A DNA stretch of 64,000 bases from Gordionus sp. m RMFG-2023 (GCF_954871325.1 NC_088776.1:39822569-39886568); one strand, 5' to 3'. Shown: positions 12,701 to 23,376, numbered from the stretch's first letter. The notes: generated by a model from the sequence alone, not told the origin. Program-made: numbers and translations.

Positions 12701-12816
12701 TCTGGTTCATTATCCAACCCATCATCAGGATCCAGCCAATTGATCGTCTGGAGGTTGAGCTCATTTAAGGAGGAATCCTTGGAAGAATTTAATCGAGATT
12801 TTTTTTGGACTGACAT
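563..12816 (-). CDS. SLC6 family Na+-coupled transporter, SLC6A15/17-like (3' end outside window)
   Basis: Plasma-membrane Na+-dependent symporter, probably for neutral amino acids, of the SLC6A15/17 (B0AT2/NTT4) branch. Seven coding exons join in phase: 12816-12585, 12144-11120, 7478-7368, 3918-3677, 3406-3259, 3205-3004 and 722-563 (706 codons plus two bases). Seen: TM1 motif [20 protein letters not shown] (residues 57-76, the Na+/substrate site), RKGSIGVW in loop 1, [14 protein letters not shown] before TM4, YFTATFPY in TM5, LDPQVW then [16 protein letters not shown] in TM6, [14 protein letters not shown] before TM8 and [13 protein letters not shown] between TM9 and TM10. TM11-12 were not found and should lie left of position 1. 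Extracellular loop 2 is enlarged by about 185 residues. The start is the first ATG before the acidic N terminus. No disabling change was seen in the exons read. Family assignment is firm; the exact paralogue is inferred. Confidence 0.93.
1183..1604. mobile_element. GC-rich non-autonomous hAT element, copy 1
   Basis: Starts TAGAGATC, ends GATCACTA, and is flanked on both sides by the identical octamer ATTTACAT (1175-1182 and 1605-1612). The 8-bp duplication and TAGNGATC-type ends point to hAT. The body alternates CGGGTCGGGCCGGG-type blocks with AT-rich spacers. No frame for a transposase. Sits in SLC6 intron 6. Confidence 0.82.
1680..2405. repeat. ATTCGATTCGAA-rich repeat, perhaps two ends of one element
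   Basis: A block of overlapping AATTCGATTCGAA palindromes at 1684-1830 is mirrored by GAATCGAATCGAATA at 2350-2390. The 500 bp between them are plain AT-rich sequence. A third fragment lies at 53375-53440. The ends could not be set. Confidence 0.4.
2533..2931. repeat. palindromic foldback element, copy 2
   Basis: Same family as the element at 143-531: GGGATATATGGAAATCATTG on the left, GGATTCCATATCTCAATACG on the right, with matching inner arms. Partial relatives occur near 5840-5950 and 43590-43790. Lies in SLC6 intron 6. Confidence 0.7.
3004..3205 (-). CDS. SLC6-like transporter, exon 6 (TM8)
   Basis: Residues 587-653 plus one base. [20 protein letters not shown], then GSPFWS and the TM8 helix ending [15 protein letters not shown], close to family consensus. 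The preceding intron is only 53 bp, in a gene whose other introns reach 3.6 kb. Donor TCGG|GTAGGT, phase 1. Confidence 0.93.
3259..3406 (-). CDS. SLC6-like transporter, exon 5 (extracellular loop 4)
   Basis: One base plus 49 codons, ending phase 0 at AATCAG|GTATAA. Encodes the variable extracellular segment ending CNLQDNLNQ, which in relatives immediately precedes the conserved GTGLAF. Supported by phase and position more than by sequence identity. Confidence 0.85.
3677..3918 (-). CDS. SLC6-like transporter, exon 4 (TM6-TM7)
   Basis: Residues 457-536 plus two bases. [10 protein letters not shown] leads into TM6 ([16 protein letters not shown], residues 476-491, part of the substrate site) and TM7. 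Acceptor AAAATAG, donor AAATT|GTAATA, phase 2. Confidence 0.93.
4582..5480 (-). mobile_element. decayed hAT transposon, ZMYM1-like transposase C terminus
   Basis: On the minus strand, frames read [20 protein letters not shown], then [18 protein letters not shown] and [11 protein letters not shown], the C-terminal dimerisation end seen in zinc-finger MYM-type 1-like hAT proteins. Further upstream are [20 protein letters not shown] and [17 protein letters not shown]. The reading frame changes several times. An hAT-type terminus CAGTGCCATGCTGAGATTTT starts at 4582. The other end was not found. Lies in SLC6 intron 3. Confidence 0.65.
6328..6644. mobile_element. GC-rich non-autonomous hAT element, copy 2
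   Basis: Inverted relative of the 1183-1604 element. Starts TAGTGATCTGCATCGG, ends CGCAATCTCTA, and is flanked by the identical octamer ATTTATAT (6320-6327 and 6645-6652). Carries CCCGGCCCGAACCCG-type blocks. Lies in SLC6 intron 3. Confidence 0.85.
7368..7478 (-). CDS. SLC6-like transporter, exon 3 (TM5)
   Basis: Thirty-seven codons, phase 0 at both ends, residues 420-456. Translation starts [20 protein letters not shown] and ends HMFYPR, the normal TM5 and the loop before TM6. Acceptor TTTAAAG, donor CCCAGG|GTAAAA. The intron before it (7479-11119) contains an hAT element and other repeats. Confidence 0.92.
7897..8986 (+). mobile_element. hAT element with only the transposase C terminus left
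   Basis: Ends CAGGCGCGTAACCA and (reverse) CAGTGGCGTATCCAGGATTT, flanked by ATGGTTGG and AGGGTTGG, a one-mismatch 8-bp duplication. G-run and C-run tracts lie just inside the ends. The frame at 8354-8599 encodes a hAT C-terminal dimerisation segment: [20 protein letters not shown], then [14 protein letters not shown]. The catalytic part is missing. It inserted into SLC6 intron 2. Confidence 0.85.
9860..9990. repeat. dispersed repeat, copy 1
   Basis: The segment around AAACGCCTTAATGTTAACGG, followed by a GATTGCACCGAATTAGCC stretch, recurs in the same orientation at 20545-20690. Nothing coding seen. Confidence 0.55.
10120..10465. mobile_element. probable non-autonomous G/C-run hAT-like element
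   Basis: Begins near a 10-G run after TGTAGCCA and ends near a C run and AATCATGGATAGCC. The inside (CCCCCAAAAATGTATACAAT) matches 16950-17050. Ends are diverged and no target duplication was found. Confidence 0.45.
11120..12144 (-). CDS. SLC6-like transporter, exon 2 (TM2-TM4 and giant extracellular loop 2)
   Basis: Residues 78-419. TM2 starts [13 protein letters not shown]3 is [22 protein letters not shown]4 follows NWRIMLC. The two loop-2 cysteines that form the family disulfide are C163 and C364, about 200 residues apart, where relatives have one to two dozen residues. The insert is rich in Asn, Ser, Leu and Ile and carries nine N-X-S/T sequons (N174, 215, 230, 247, 252, 270, 305, 310, 348). 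The exon ends at the donor AAAG|GTAACA in phase 0. Open frame upstream of 12144 is intron read-through. Confidence 0.93.
12585..12816 (-). CDS. SLC6-like transporter, exon 1 (N terminus and TM1)
   Basis: Residues 1-77 plus one base. A hydrophilic cytosolic N terminus rich in Ser, Asn and Asp leads into TM1 with the unwound GYAVGLGN core. The exon ends GGTGGAG|GTAAAT, phase 1. The 440-bp intron that follows ends in TATTAG. Confidence 0.93.
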
Positions 12817-14994
12817 TGACGATACAATTTTGATAGATTTGGAATTTTTTTAATGTGGTAACTAGACTACTACGAGTGGTTTCATTACTCTGAGTAAATT
12901 ATATAGTAACAGGTTTTTAATTGTTTGAATTTTCCAAAATTTGTTCGACATTTGATACCTTGATTTATTTATTCTATTTGATCTTGTACATTATGTATAT
13001 TTATCTGTTTAAATTTAAAATAAATATTATTTTTTTAATACTTAAGTGTTAGTGTTAAAGTCAATAAAAAAAAATAATGATAAAAATAATCGATAAAAAT
13101 AAAAATTATTTTTCCGCATTATTTATATGAGTTTATTTCTATTAGATTCGATTCTGTTTATTTACTTTTTCAGCTGGTTTTTCCCAATCATTTAATCCAA
13201 ATGAATGAATGAATAATTTTTTCACAAAACAAATTAATACAAATTAATTTCAAAAAGATTAAACTGTTTTAAAAATAAGTATAACACAAAATTAATTTTT
13301 TGAAAAAAATTTTTTTTTTGAAATATAATATTTTTCTGAGGTTGAATAAAAATATTTTTTTTTAATAATTTATTTATCAACTTATTATCTCTTATTATTT
13401 ATTAAGTAAGAAAATATATAAAAATTTAGCTCTAAAACATTCGAAATATGCCAAATTTATATTTTCTCATATTTATCAAAATGATGGATAATAATACAAG
13501 ATAATTATTTAATTTTAAAATGTGAAGATAGTATTAGATCTATTATAAATAAAGCTAACGGTTTTTTGGGACGATCTTATGAGAGACCGAAAATCGCATA
13601 ACATAAAGAGGTATTGATGCGTTTCAGAATTTTTCTAGAGAAAGAAAAAACTAAAATAATATTGAAGATTAAAAAGTGAATGTCAGAAAAAATTAAGCTA
13701 CCCATTCATTGGCGTATTTAAGGGGTGGGGTCATTCGGGCATTTGACCTTTTCCCCCACCCATTCAAAATATTATTTTAATTTATAAATGCTGAAATATA
13801 AATCTTTAAATCAAAAGTTAAAAAAACATTAAGAAAGAACGAAATAAATATATTTTTCAACGATTTTGTTTCTATAAATATCTTTTTTTCCTTGATAAGA
13901 TTTGATTAAAATCGGATGTCTATAAATTATGAATAGTGGATATTATCATTTTTAAAATTAATCTTATGGCTGATGTAAAAAGATATAAAAAACTAAATTG
14001 GTTTCAGGTGTAAATATTTTAATGATTATTAATGTAATTTTGAAACCAATGATACGAACCGCAACAAATATCCGTTATATTTAGCTAAGAATTGGTTCAA
14101 GTTCGGTTCCTTAATATAATGGTTCGGGTCCAGTTCTTAATAAATAATAATGGTTGGGGTTGAACTTTCAAACCTTCAAAGCCTAGTTCGAACCCTTTCG
14201 CGGGCAAACAAATCATGTATAGAAAAAAAGTGACACATTTTTTTATTTTTCTTATCAAAATCCATACATGAAGCAACTATTTTAATTTATTATTGTATAT
14301 ATGAATATGCCTAATTTATTAGTTGTCGCGAAGAAACAATATTTATTAACTATAAGATAATTATATAATTATTTAAATTATTTTCTTTAAATAATACTAT
14401 TTAATCTTACAATTATTTTCAAACTTAAGAACACTTTTCAATATTTCAATATTAAAGCTGGTACCGCCAAATTGCAATATACATATAATATATAAAAATA
14501 CCGACTGATATAGATTGATCTAAAGTTTTAAGAATCTTTAAAACAATTAGAATAGAGGATAGTATAGGTTTCCTGGTTCAAAAACATTTCAAGGCTTAGA
14601 TTCGGGTTGAGTTCGATAAATAAGGTTTATCAATTTGGTTTTGATCTTTTATTTTTATTCCGACAGACAATAAAATTTTATTTGTTTAACCCTGTATATG
14701 TATTGCATGAATAATTAGTTGAATGCAGAAAATTGGCTCTTATTTGTGGCTATCTTTTACTTTCTACAACAACCGTGATATAAATTAATTTTATTAGATA
14801 TAGATATTGTATATGATGTGTAATTAGATCATATAATAAATAACTTGTTTTATTTTATATGAATTTACTATATTATTTATATATTTAATATTTTAGTTAG
14901 ACAGCTAATATATAAAGAAATGAGGATATTGTAATTTATTTCAATTAGTATTAATCAAAATATCAGCTAGAAATTCAAATTTATCAAATGTTCC

Positions 14995-15155
14995 CGGGGT
15001 GGCATATAAATTTTATGAAAATCAGAGATTTGCGAAGCACTGCTATTTTGTCCTGCCCGGCCCCGCCCAAATTTTTTTATGTACAAATTGCACATTTCGG
15101 TTTGCGGGCAGGGCTTTCGGGCTGGCCGGGCTGAGATTTGCACATCTATAATTTA
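14995..15155. repeat. degenerate GC-rich MITE copy
   Basis: Contains CTGCCCGGCCCCGCCC on one side and GGGCTGGCCGGGCTGAG on the other, with GAGATTTGCGAAG and AGATGTGCAAATCTC ends. Resembles the elements at 1183-1604 and 6328-6644, but a target duplication could not be found. Confidence 0.5.
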
Positions 15156-15974
15156 AATTTTAATTAGATTTTCTTTTTCTATTACAAATTTATGCATGTT
15201 CTACAATCATTTTTTCCCATTTTTTTCTAATATTGTCATTTTGTATAAAAAATTATTTTGATAATGAATGATTTATTTTCCATGTATAAATATTCACACT
15301 ATGCGAAAAAAAGAGGGAGAATTTACAATATTTAAAAAAAATAATATTATTCTATTCTATAAATCAAATCGGTTTCAAAAATCGACCTAATCGCCGTTTA
15401 ACAAAACTTAAAGCAGGTTTTCGTTCATAATTCGCAATTAATTGAGATGGGGGGGGGGGGGCATAGATTTATTTAGAATGATCTGATTCCCTAATTTTCC
15501 AGTTATGGTCCTCTCTAAAATCATGATTATAAAAGATTTCGATACTAATTATTAGAATTTGGTCTTGTATATATCTATTAATATTACCCATATTCCATTG
15601 TCTATAAAATATTATATTGATACATATACTTAGTTGATTTTTTAGTTAACTTCATCATAACATATTAAAAGCGTTGACAATTCAATTGCCTATCATAGCG
15701 CAAGAAATTCCAAAGTAATGCTATAACCTAAATAACCTTTTCTTTTGTTACCAGACATTCCGTTTCTATTGTTTAATTCGGACTTTAAACCCTCTTTTTT
15801 TAAAAACTACCGATAAAAGCCTAATCTAACACAAATCACAGGTTAACCAAGCGAGGGCTACTATTTATGGCAAAGAAGCTTATTTGATTACTATCGCTCT
15901 AATTGCATTTCAATTCATGGATCATTCAGTCCTATTGACATAATTGTGTTTTTATATTTTTTTGTAGATAAACG

Positions 15975-16175
15975 ACCAAATTTTATTAAAATGCAATAAG
16001 ACAGACTTATTTTTAACAATATTAGTGGATTCACGCGGTCGCCCCAGATATTGCATATATAATCCCTCGTAGCACGGAATTACCTAGTTGGCTTTAGAAA
16101 AAACCTAGTCCTTACTAGATTCGCACCTAGAACTATGGGATTGATACACGCACTCACCTACTGGGCCATAGATCA
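15975..16175 (-). repeat. tRNA-derived SINE, copy 1
   Basis: On the minus strand, TGGCCCAGTAGGTGAGTGCG fits a pol III A box and GGTGCGAATCTAG a B box about 40 bp later. The body TTTTTTCTAAAGCCAACTAG and the tail AAATAAGTCTGTCTTATTGC match the copy at 44262-44458. This is a SINE, not a functional tRNA: no cloverleaf could be drawn. Confidence 0.75.
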
Positions 16176-16924
16176 ACTTGGAAACAACAACTATTTTCGT
16201 ATATAAAGTTAAAATTACTATGCTAGCTAATATTTTAATAAAACTGAAAAAATCAATAATGTTCTATATCATTATCCCTATTAAAGTATGTAGGTTTCAA
16301 TAAAAAAACAACAACCAAAAGATTTCTACATTTGGAAACTTTAGCAGGCTTAAAATTTAATTATGCCACCCGTCTAAATTACTCCATATTAGAATAAAGT
16401 TAAATAACTGTTGCCAAGTCTCTGTCTTTATACAGGCACGATAATTTGTATATTTCCTTGGTTAAGGTCTAGATTTGATGAAGGCCATTTCAATACCTTT
16501 ATTTTATTAACTAATAATAATATTTTGTCGATTTTGATTAATTACATGGGTTATCGTTAAGCAGATATTCCCCTTCAGAATATATCTTTTTTGATTGGAT
16601 AAGCTATTAAGGATATTCTTAGTAATTTTAAAATGTTACAATGCCATTAATAATCAAAACATCCCCACACCCTTGCCAAATATGTAACCTCAGATAATTA
16701 TACTTTTAGTAATTTCCTAGCCCATTTTATTCAACTTTTTTTTTATCTTGCCGAGATTATTATTGGTTTCTGTATTCTCTCTTAAAACGAATTTCATGTG
16801 CAAAATAATAAATTAATGTTCTTATCTTACAAAAAAATAAAGCAATATTAAATTCTTCTATTAACGAGTCATTTTTAAGCATTAGCATCTGTTCTCGTAA
16901 ATATCAATTTTAGCTAATACTTCC

Positions 16925-17498
16925 TCTACACATCTCCCACCCTCCCCTTCCCCAAAATTGTATACAATATATCATTAAAGAAGAATTTGATAGAAAAATT
17001 GTTATTAACTTTGCAAAATAACGACTATAATTCAAAATTTTTAGAAAAAAAGTGAAACCCCCAAATTATATTTTATAAAGACCTCCAAGATTTGGTTCCC
17101 CTCTAAATCACTAACAAAAATAGCTAAAAATTGAGAATCTTGCTTATATCTCCTAGAAAATTTTTTAAAGTAAATTTGAAATTAATATCATTAGATGCTA
17201 AAGTGTAAACACTTGTATTTAAGTTGAGAATTTTAAAAAAATCGCTAAAAATTGAGGAAATATTATCCATATTCCCAGTTTGATTTTCAAATTGGTAATC
17301 AAGGGGAGTAATAATAATATTTCCACTATTTTTAGTAATTTTTCTGATAATTCGACTTAAATACAAGTGTCTACACTTTAGCATCTAATATCAATTTCAA
17401 ATTTACTTTAAAGATTTTATAGGAAATACTAAAACTTAAGTGGAAAACTATACCTAAAGTGCTCCCATTCCTCTTGCCAAAATCCTGGTTACGCCTTT
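16925..17498. mobile_element. hAT-like non-autonomous element with internal hairpin
   Basis: The right end reads CCAAAATCCTGGTTACGCC, the reverse complement of the terminus of the 7897-8986 hAT element. Arms at about 17155-17225 and 17355-17425 are inverted copies (GATGCTAAAGTGTAAACACT and its complement) around a roughly 130-bp loop. The short open frame here is hairpin sequence, not a gene. Confidence 0.55.
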
Positions 17499-18819
17499 GC
17501 TTTTATAGAACCTCCGAGAGAACCAAATTAGAATTACACTTATTTAGGATATCTCCCAGTTTATAATATTTATTTTAATTATTTTAACTAGAACTCGATT
17601 ATATATTTCAAATATTTTCCTTCTAACTCTATTCAGAAATATGTATGCTATTTAAACTTCCAATAATTTCTTGAACCCAGCATTTTGAAATTTTTGTTCA
17701 GTAGCTATTTTTATTAGCGATTTCGCTTTTGTATATATCAATAGCTAATTTAAGAGAATCTGCCTTTCAACACACTTGGCGAGTCAAAAGAATTAACATA
17801 TTAGAAAAAAGGTTAAAGATTTTAATTATTTAAAAGTGATTTTTAAAACAATTAAACTAAAAATAGATCTGCTGGAATTATCATGTCCTATTAGATTTAC
17901 TCGGTAGATTTTTTTATTAAGTCTAGTCCCAATTTTTACTTTTGTCATAATTGGAAAATGACAGGAGAAAAAAGGACTCTTAGTAATTATACGTAAAAGA
18001 TTGTACCATAATGTTCAAGAAAGAAGGCCAGTTGACCCTTAATAAAATTTCGGACTTTTTTTAGCCTCCAATAAAAAAAATGTAATTTTTATTTATTTAA
18101 GAGCTTTTATACAGATTTCTTTTTTAATCCTAATTATGCTACATACAAGATGAAACTATGTATTTGATAAATGGTATTATGTGACTAAAAGAAGTTATTG
18201 TATACACATATAAGCGTCAATTAATATTTTTCGGAAAAGATGAGATGTATCCAAAGTCCCAAATTAAGAATTTACTGAAGATATTAAAGTTAAAAGCAGG
18301 CTCCAAAATGTTTGATATTCGGGCCCTCATAAGACCATTATTAAATATATACCTGCAGCAGGCCATGCATCGTAGGCGTCACTAACCTTTACAATCTTAG
18401 GGGATTCAAAAAATAAATTTTAAGATTGTTTACAAAATTACCCTTTTTAAGGTATAAAGTTTTCAAAATGCCCTTCAAATTTTTGACGGGGCTTGAGCTC
18501 CTATTCACGTGACGCTACTGCCATGCATATTTACCTTGACTATAATGAGTGGCCAAAATATTTTAAAATATTTGTACCTCTAATTTTTTAAGTAAAAAAA
18601 TAATACATTATATCTAATAAATATTGATATTTATTGACAAAATAAAAATATAATTAAAGTCATATTTATATTATAAATAGGATAAAAAATAAGATTTTCT
18701 ATATAAAAATAAAATTTGCAAGTTATTTTTTTACAATTAATTATATTTGAATAATTTTTTTAAAAACGTATTTTTAAAAAAAAAACAGTCTCAATAGACA
18801 TTTTTTTATAAGTCATCGC

Positions 18820-19263
18820 TAGCGTCTACATAAGTGGGTGGGGGGGGGGCAGTTTGCTCCCAATTTTTTAAGAGGGAAAGGGGTAGGCATATAAGGAGGT
18901 AGGCTAGGGGTAGAATAGATTTATTAAGGGATTATTTATTAAATAATAAAATAGGGCAAAATGTAATGCTGTAAAAATTATACTTTTAATATAGACCTAT
19001 TATAATACATTGATATTGTTAAACATCGACCATCTATATACTGTATATAACCATGATCTTATTTTCCAAATAAAATTATTTTGGATAATTTTCTGCTAAC
19101 CTTTTAAAATTTATGTAGGGATAAGGAAAACCATTATAATTGAAAAGGTGCAATTAATAATGTAAAAGCATCGTCACCGAAGGAAGCGGATTTTTTTTGA
19201 ATGGGGGGGGGGGGGGATAAGTTTAGGTTTGCATCCAGTAAATATCCTGACATGTAGACGCTG
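18820..19263. mobile_element. G-run hAT MITE, copy 1
   Basis: Left end TAGCGTCTACATAAG; right end reversed CAGCGTCTACATGTCAGG. Two long G runs and the phrase TTTGCATCCAGTAAATATCC match the element at 45984-46541. Flanking octamers GTCATCGC and GTTACCGT agree at five of eight positions, so the insertion is older or the ends are slightly off. Confidence 0.65.
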
Positions 19264-19929
19264 GTTACCGTTTCTGTATGAAATGTAATTTAATTTATTC
19301 CAATTTTTAAATTTTCTTAGAAGAACTATTTCATTAGACATTTTTTGTCCAGCATTTATTCATTTAATTCCATATAATTTTGCATTTAGCCAAGAACTAC
19401 CATTATTTATATTTCTGTTCTTTTTATTCTGTACAGAACTTAATCTTTTACAGTTCTCATCTAAATTTTTATTTTTTAGCTTAAAACAACTATTTATAAT
19501 ATTTTTTTAATTATCTTTCTTAAATGATATGTTACTCTTTTAAATTATTCACGTGTACATCTTTGGGTTAACTTATTAAATCTACTTAACAGTATATATT
19601 AATTTTATATTTACTAGCATCCGAATTATATCTTAAAAATTTTAATATAAATAGGATGAAGAATTGAATATATTTTAATTATATAATGTTACAAAATATA
19701 ATATATTTCAGAAATTTAAGTTTTTATTTTCAAGTTTATACAAAGATGTCAGTATAAAAAAGTTAAAGATTATAAGTAGATATTATAATATTTAGTGTGA
19801 TTCATTTATTATTACAATTAGCTATAATAATATATGTATATATAGATCCAGATATCACATCATAATAGATGCTATGGGTGTTAGATAGTTTACCTTTAAC
19901 CAATATTATATTAATCAAAAATATATATA

Positions 19930-20050
19930 AGCATTATAAATCATATCTAATTAACGAATATACTAATTCATAATATACAAATAATGTAATACCTCATATT
20001 CATAAATTTCCATAATATCCATAGTAACTATATATCTATAATTTCCAAAT
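19930..20050. repeat. direct repeat, copy 1
   Basis: About 120 bp containing ACTAATTCATAATATACAAA and ATAATTTCCAAATTACTA. A diverged copy in the same direction is at 21955-22075, roughly 2 kb away. They could be ends of an old element or independent copies; the interval shows no recognisable gene. Confidence 0.5.
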
Positions 20051-20213
20051 TACTATATTAACCCTTTATTAATTGGGAAACCTGCATATCCTAGAGACAT
20101 CCACGACTTAAAGTTTCTCCTAAAAAATCTTTGTCTTTGGTCTCCATTTACCTTTACCGTAATATTATCTTTTTTTAACATCCACTCTTCTCCCCCAGAT
20201 TAAATATTGATTT

Positions 20214-20410
20214 CTTAAAGAGCATCAATATTTGCCTAGCTTCGATTAATCTCACCCAGAGTATCAATATCGTTTCCCTTGTTGATTTATCTCCCACCGG
20301 AGCATTAATATCGACGCATTTTCTACCAGAGTACACATACCGATTTCATTGATGATTAATCTCCCATCGGAGTATCGTTATCGAGGCCATTGTATATTTA
20401 CAACAAGTCC
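20214..20410. repeat. tandem repeat of about 42 bp
   Basis: Four to five diverged units built on GATTAATCTCCCACCGGAGT followed by ATCAATATCG. GC content is above the surroundings. Confidence 0.65.
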
Positions 20411-20544
20411 TTTAACCAAAATACGGCTACATCTAGCTCCCGGAAGCTCCATTTGTTTTTGCATAGATCACGTGATTTGAGAGCCCTCTTATAACTTTAT
20501 GTCAAAATTAGCCAGGTTTATTTATCAGTAACCTTTCTTCTAAA

Positions 20545-20690
20545 TTTGAAAGAAATTAATGTAAATTAAAACGCATCAATGTTAACGGATTTTCTTCGGC
20601 AAGCGCTTGAAGATTGAGCCAAGTTAGCTTGTATTTAGCCATCACCCAATTATAGCAATTATACAAACTTTATAAAAAATGTAAATTGAT
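20545..20690. repeat. dispersed repeat, copy 2
   Basis: Same-direction partner of 9860-9990: AAACGCATCAATGTTAACGG and GAAGATTGAGCCAAGTTAGC. Confidence 0.55.
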
Positions 20691-21639
20691 GATTTTTTTA
20701 TATTTTGACTTCAGAATAATATTTTGACTTCATAATAGGCAGGAAAAAAATATGCTTATTTGTACCCCCCCCCCCCACCTAAATAAAAACGTTCCAAAAC
20801 TATTCTAAATATCCCATTTAGGCATCTTGCCGAATTTAGGAACTAATGTTATCAATTATACTTGAAGGTACATTTCTAAAATTAGAAAAAAATCAATGCA
20901 TGTTTAAAAAATAGCGATGAAATTAAACAAATCCAACCAGAAGGTTCGTATCTAATTCTGAACTAAGATGGTATAATGAGCGCTCGACTAACAATATAAT
21001 AACTCATTTTAATTTTATTTTTTGGTATTTCTAAGCCCTAGGTAGTCCCGATTAAAAAAAAATTTTAACACTAAGATGAGTTTCTCAGAAAATGCTATTG
21101 CATTTTGTTATTTATATATTTTTGGTAAATATTTTTGTTTGAACTATTTAGAATCACATTATTCACCTGAACCCCGGATCTGCGCTCGGGGTTCGTGCTC
21201 AGAGCTAGTTTACTCATTTTTGACCCAAACCCCGGGTCTGGGTTTTACTTAACCAACCAATTAACAATACTATCTGAAACCTTTATTTTGTTGAATAACC
21301 TGCCATCTTTTTCTTTTATTAATGACAGATAAATAAGCGTCTGTACAATCATTAAGAAAGAGTAAAACGGCCTGTTATCTAAAATAAAAACAAAAGAAAT
21401 TTTTTAAAAAAAATAATGCATTTAACTCCCAGAGGAGTTACCATTAGATGTGTCTTTTTAATTGATATCTAAAATAATATATATAGATTAATTTCCTTTA
21501 ATATAATATATTTACTTCAAATCTGTACATCACTGTAGTTAAAAGATTATGTTTGACCCATTTTCTAATTTTCCTTGAATATTAAATTTTACTTCAAATC
21601 TGCACAACATTGTAATTAAAATTACATGTGACTAATTTG

Positions 21640-21795
21640 AATTGAATTTACTTGAATACTGTTGAGTTGAATTTAGAATAGTATGATTTGAAGAAATAGT
21701 ATACTTTATTAGAAGGTTGGAAAACTGAAAATCACATATATATAATTAAATTTACTTGAATACTGTTGAGTTGAATTTATAATAGAATGATTTTA
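21640..21795. repeat. tandem pair of about 100 bp
   Basis: TTTACTTGAATACTGTTGAG followed by TTGAATTTAGAATAG occurs twice, at about 21648 and 21748. AT-rich; nothing coding. Confidence 0.55.
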
Positions 21796-21954
21796 TGAAA
21801 CACTGTGCATACAAAACATATAAATAAAATATTTATTTTTATATTTTTATTATTTTATTTAATATTTTTAATTAAAAATAAATTAATACTTATCAATGAC
21901 ATGACATAACGATGAAATGGTAGATCGGACAATAATAATATAGAAATGATCATT

Positions 21955-22075
21955 ATGAATCACATTTAATACTAATTCATAATAAACAAATAATATATTA
22001 CAATATATTCATAAATATATTTTCATAATATCAATAATTACTATATGTGTATAATTTCCAAATTACTACAGTTAT
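21955..22075. repeat. direct repeat, copy 2
   Basis: Partner of 19930-20050, in the same direction, with ACTAATTCATAATAAACAAA and the TAATTTCCAAATTACTA end. Confidence 0.5.
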
Positions 22076-22827
22076 TATATATTAAATTATATTAATACGC
22101 TCCGTAAATCTTAAAAGCTTATATATATATTAATATTTTATATATATTTATCTTGTATTATAAAAGTTGTCCTTATTATTCCGTAATCCTTATTTTAAGA
22201 ACACGGATTTAATGTCATTATTAAATATTCCAATAATTATAATTTATATTCCATGATTCAATGTCTTTATTATATATTCCAATGATTATAATTTATATTC
22301 TTCCATATATTTTTTATATAAATCTTGCTGAAAAATAAAGAATAGCGATCCTTTTACAAATATTGCTCTTTATTCCTTTCTTTGTCCAATATATTTATTT
22401 CTTTTTCATAATGTCAATAAAATAAATGGTTGAGGATATTTCATATATATATTGAAAAAATTGAATAAGATCATCGTTTATTTATTATTACCATGATGTG
22501 TTAAGACAGAATAATTAAACAGAATAAGACAGAATTATATTATCATAAATCACATTTTATTTTTATTATAAATTACATTATTTTTATTCACCCCTTTAAC
22601 CAAAAACAATTTTTCTATTTATATCTTTTTCTTAACAATAAAAAAATCAATTATGTGAAATACAAATTGATATTAAAAAAAATGTATGGTCAAAATGATA
22701 TATAAAAAAATGTTAATATAAAATTTTCACCGATTAAGTTATACAAATTGATATCAAAAAAATAAATCAATTGCCAAAAAAAATAAAACGTTGATATAAA
22801 ATAATCGATCAACATATTAAACATATA

Positions 22828-22925
22828 TATTTATTTAAACTTTTAATACATATAGATTTATTTAAAACTTTTAATACATATAGATTTATTTAAAACTTTT
22901 AATACATATAGATTTATTTATTTAA
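22828..22925. repeat. tandem repeat of 27-28 bp, just over three copies
   Basis: Near-identical units of TTTAAAACTTTTAATACATA then TAGATTTA. The uniformity suggests recent expansion. Lies 260 bp upstream of the SYAP1 start. Confidence 0.85.
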
Positions 22926-23183
22926 ACGTTAATTACAACAATAACTGTATAAATATTTATGTAAAACTTAAATACAACAATTAGGATATTAAAATGTCAT
23001 TACTAATATAAAATAATTTTATGCCAATAAGAGTTGGAGAGAATTATTTACACAATATTTTCTTTTTTAATATGGTTTATTTAACATTCTCAAAATGATC
23101 TATATTCAGATCAGTCATGCTTTAGCAATCGATTTGAAAAGTGATAGATCAGCTGTGGAATTAGTAATTACACTTTTTTCGGA

Positions 23184-23376
23184 ATGTATAAAGTTTTTGA
23201 TGGTATAAAAGACAAAACATATAAATACTACAACAATTTAAAATTGAGTATCAACGAAGATGAAGATAAAAATATGGAAAATCTGGAAATTACTGAGGAA
23301 TATAAATTAGAGAATAAAAAAAACGCCTCTGTTGGAAATAAATTTAACATTTTAAATTATGATATAAAATTAGAAA
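23184..23376 (+). CDS. SYAP1: SYAP1 exon 1
   Basis: Residues 1-64 plus one base: [20 protein letters not shown], then an acidic variable stretch ([16 protein letters not shown]). Ends TTAGAAA|GTTATA. The N terminus of this family is poorly conserved, so the start and this donor rest on frame and phase only. Confidence 0.7.

Larger units (their letters stand above)
12817..23183. other. intergenic region between divergent SLC6-like and SYAP1 genes
   Basis: No exon was recognised. It holds a G/C-run terminus of the GGCGTA type at 13708-13780, a third degenerate GC-rich MITE around 15000-15155, a tRNA-derived SINE, a hairpin element near 16925-17498, a G-run hAT MITE at 18820-19263, tandem repeats at 20214-20410 and 22828-22925, and long AT-rich stretches with nothing visible. 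Promoters of both genes must lie at its ends but no clear core element was identified. Confidence 0.6.

Noticed and set aside
16115-16170. Functional tRNA gene
   Set aside because: Pol III boxes are present but no acceptor or anticodon stem could be paired, and a second copy shares a non-tRNA body, so it is a SINE.
22828-22925. CRISPR-like array
   Set aside because: Units are head-to-tail without spacers, and the window is animal nuclear DNA.
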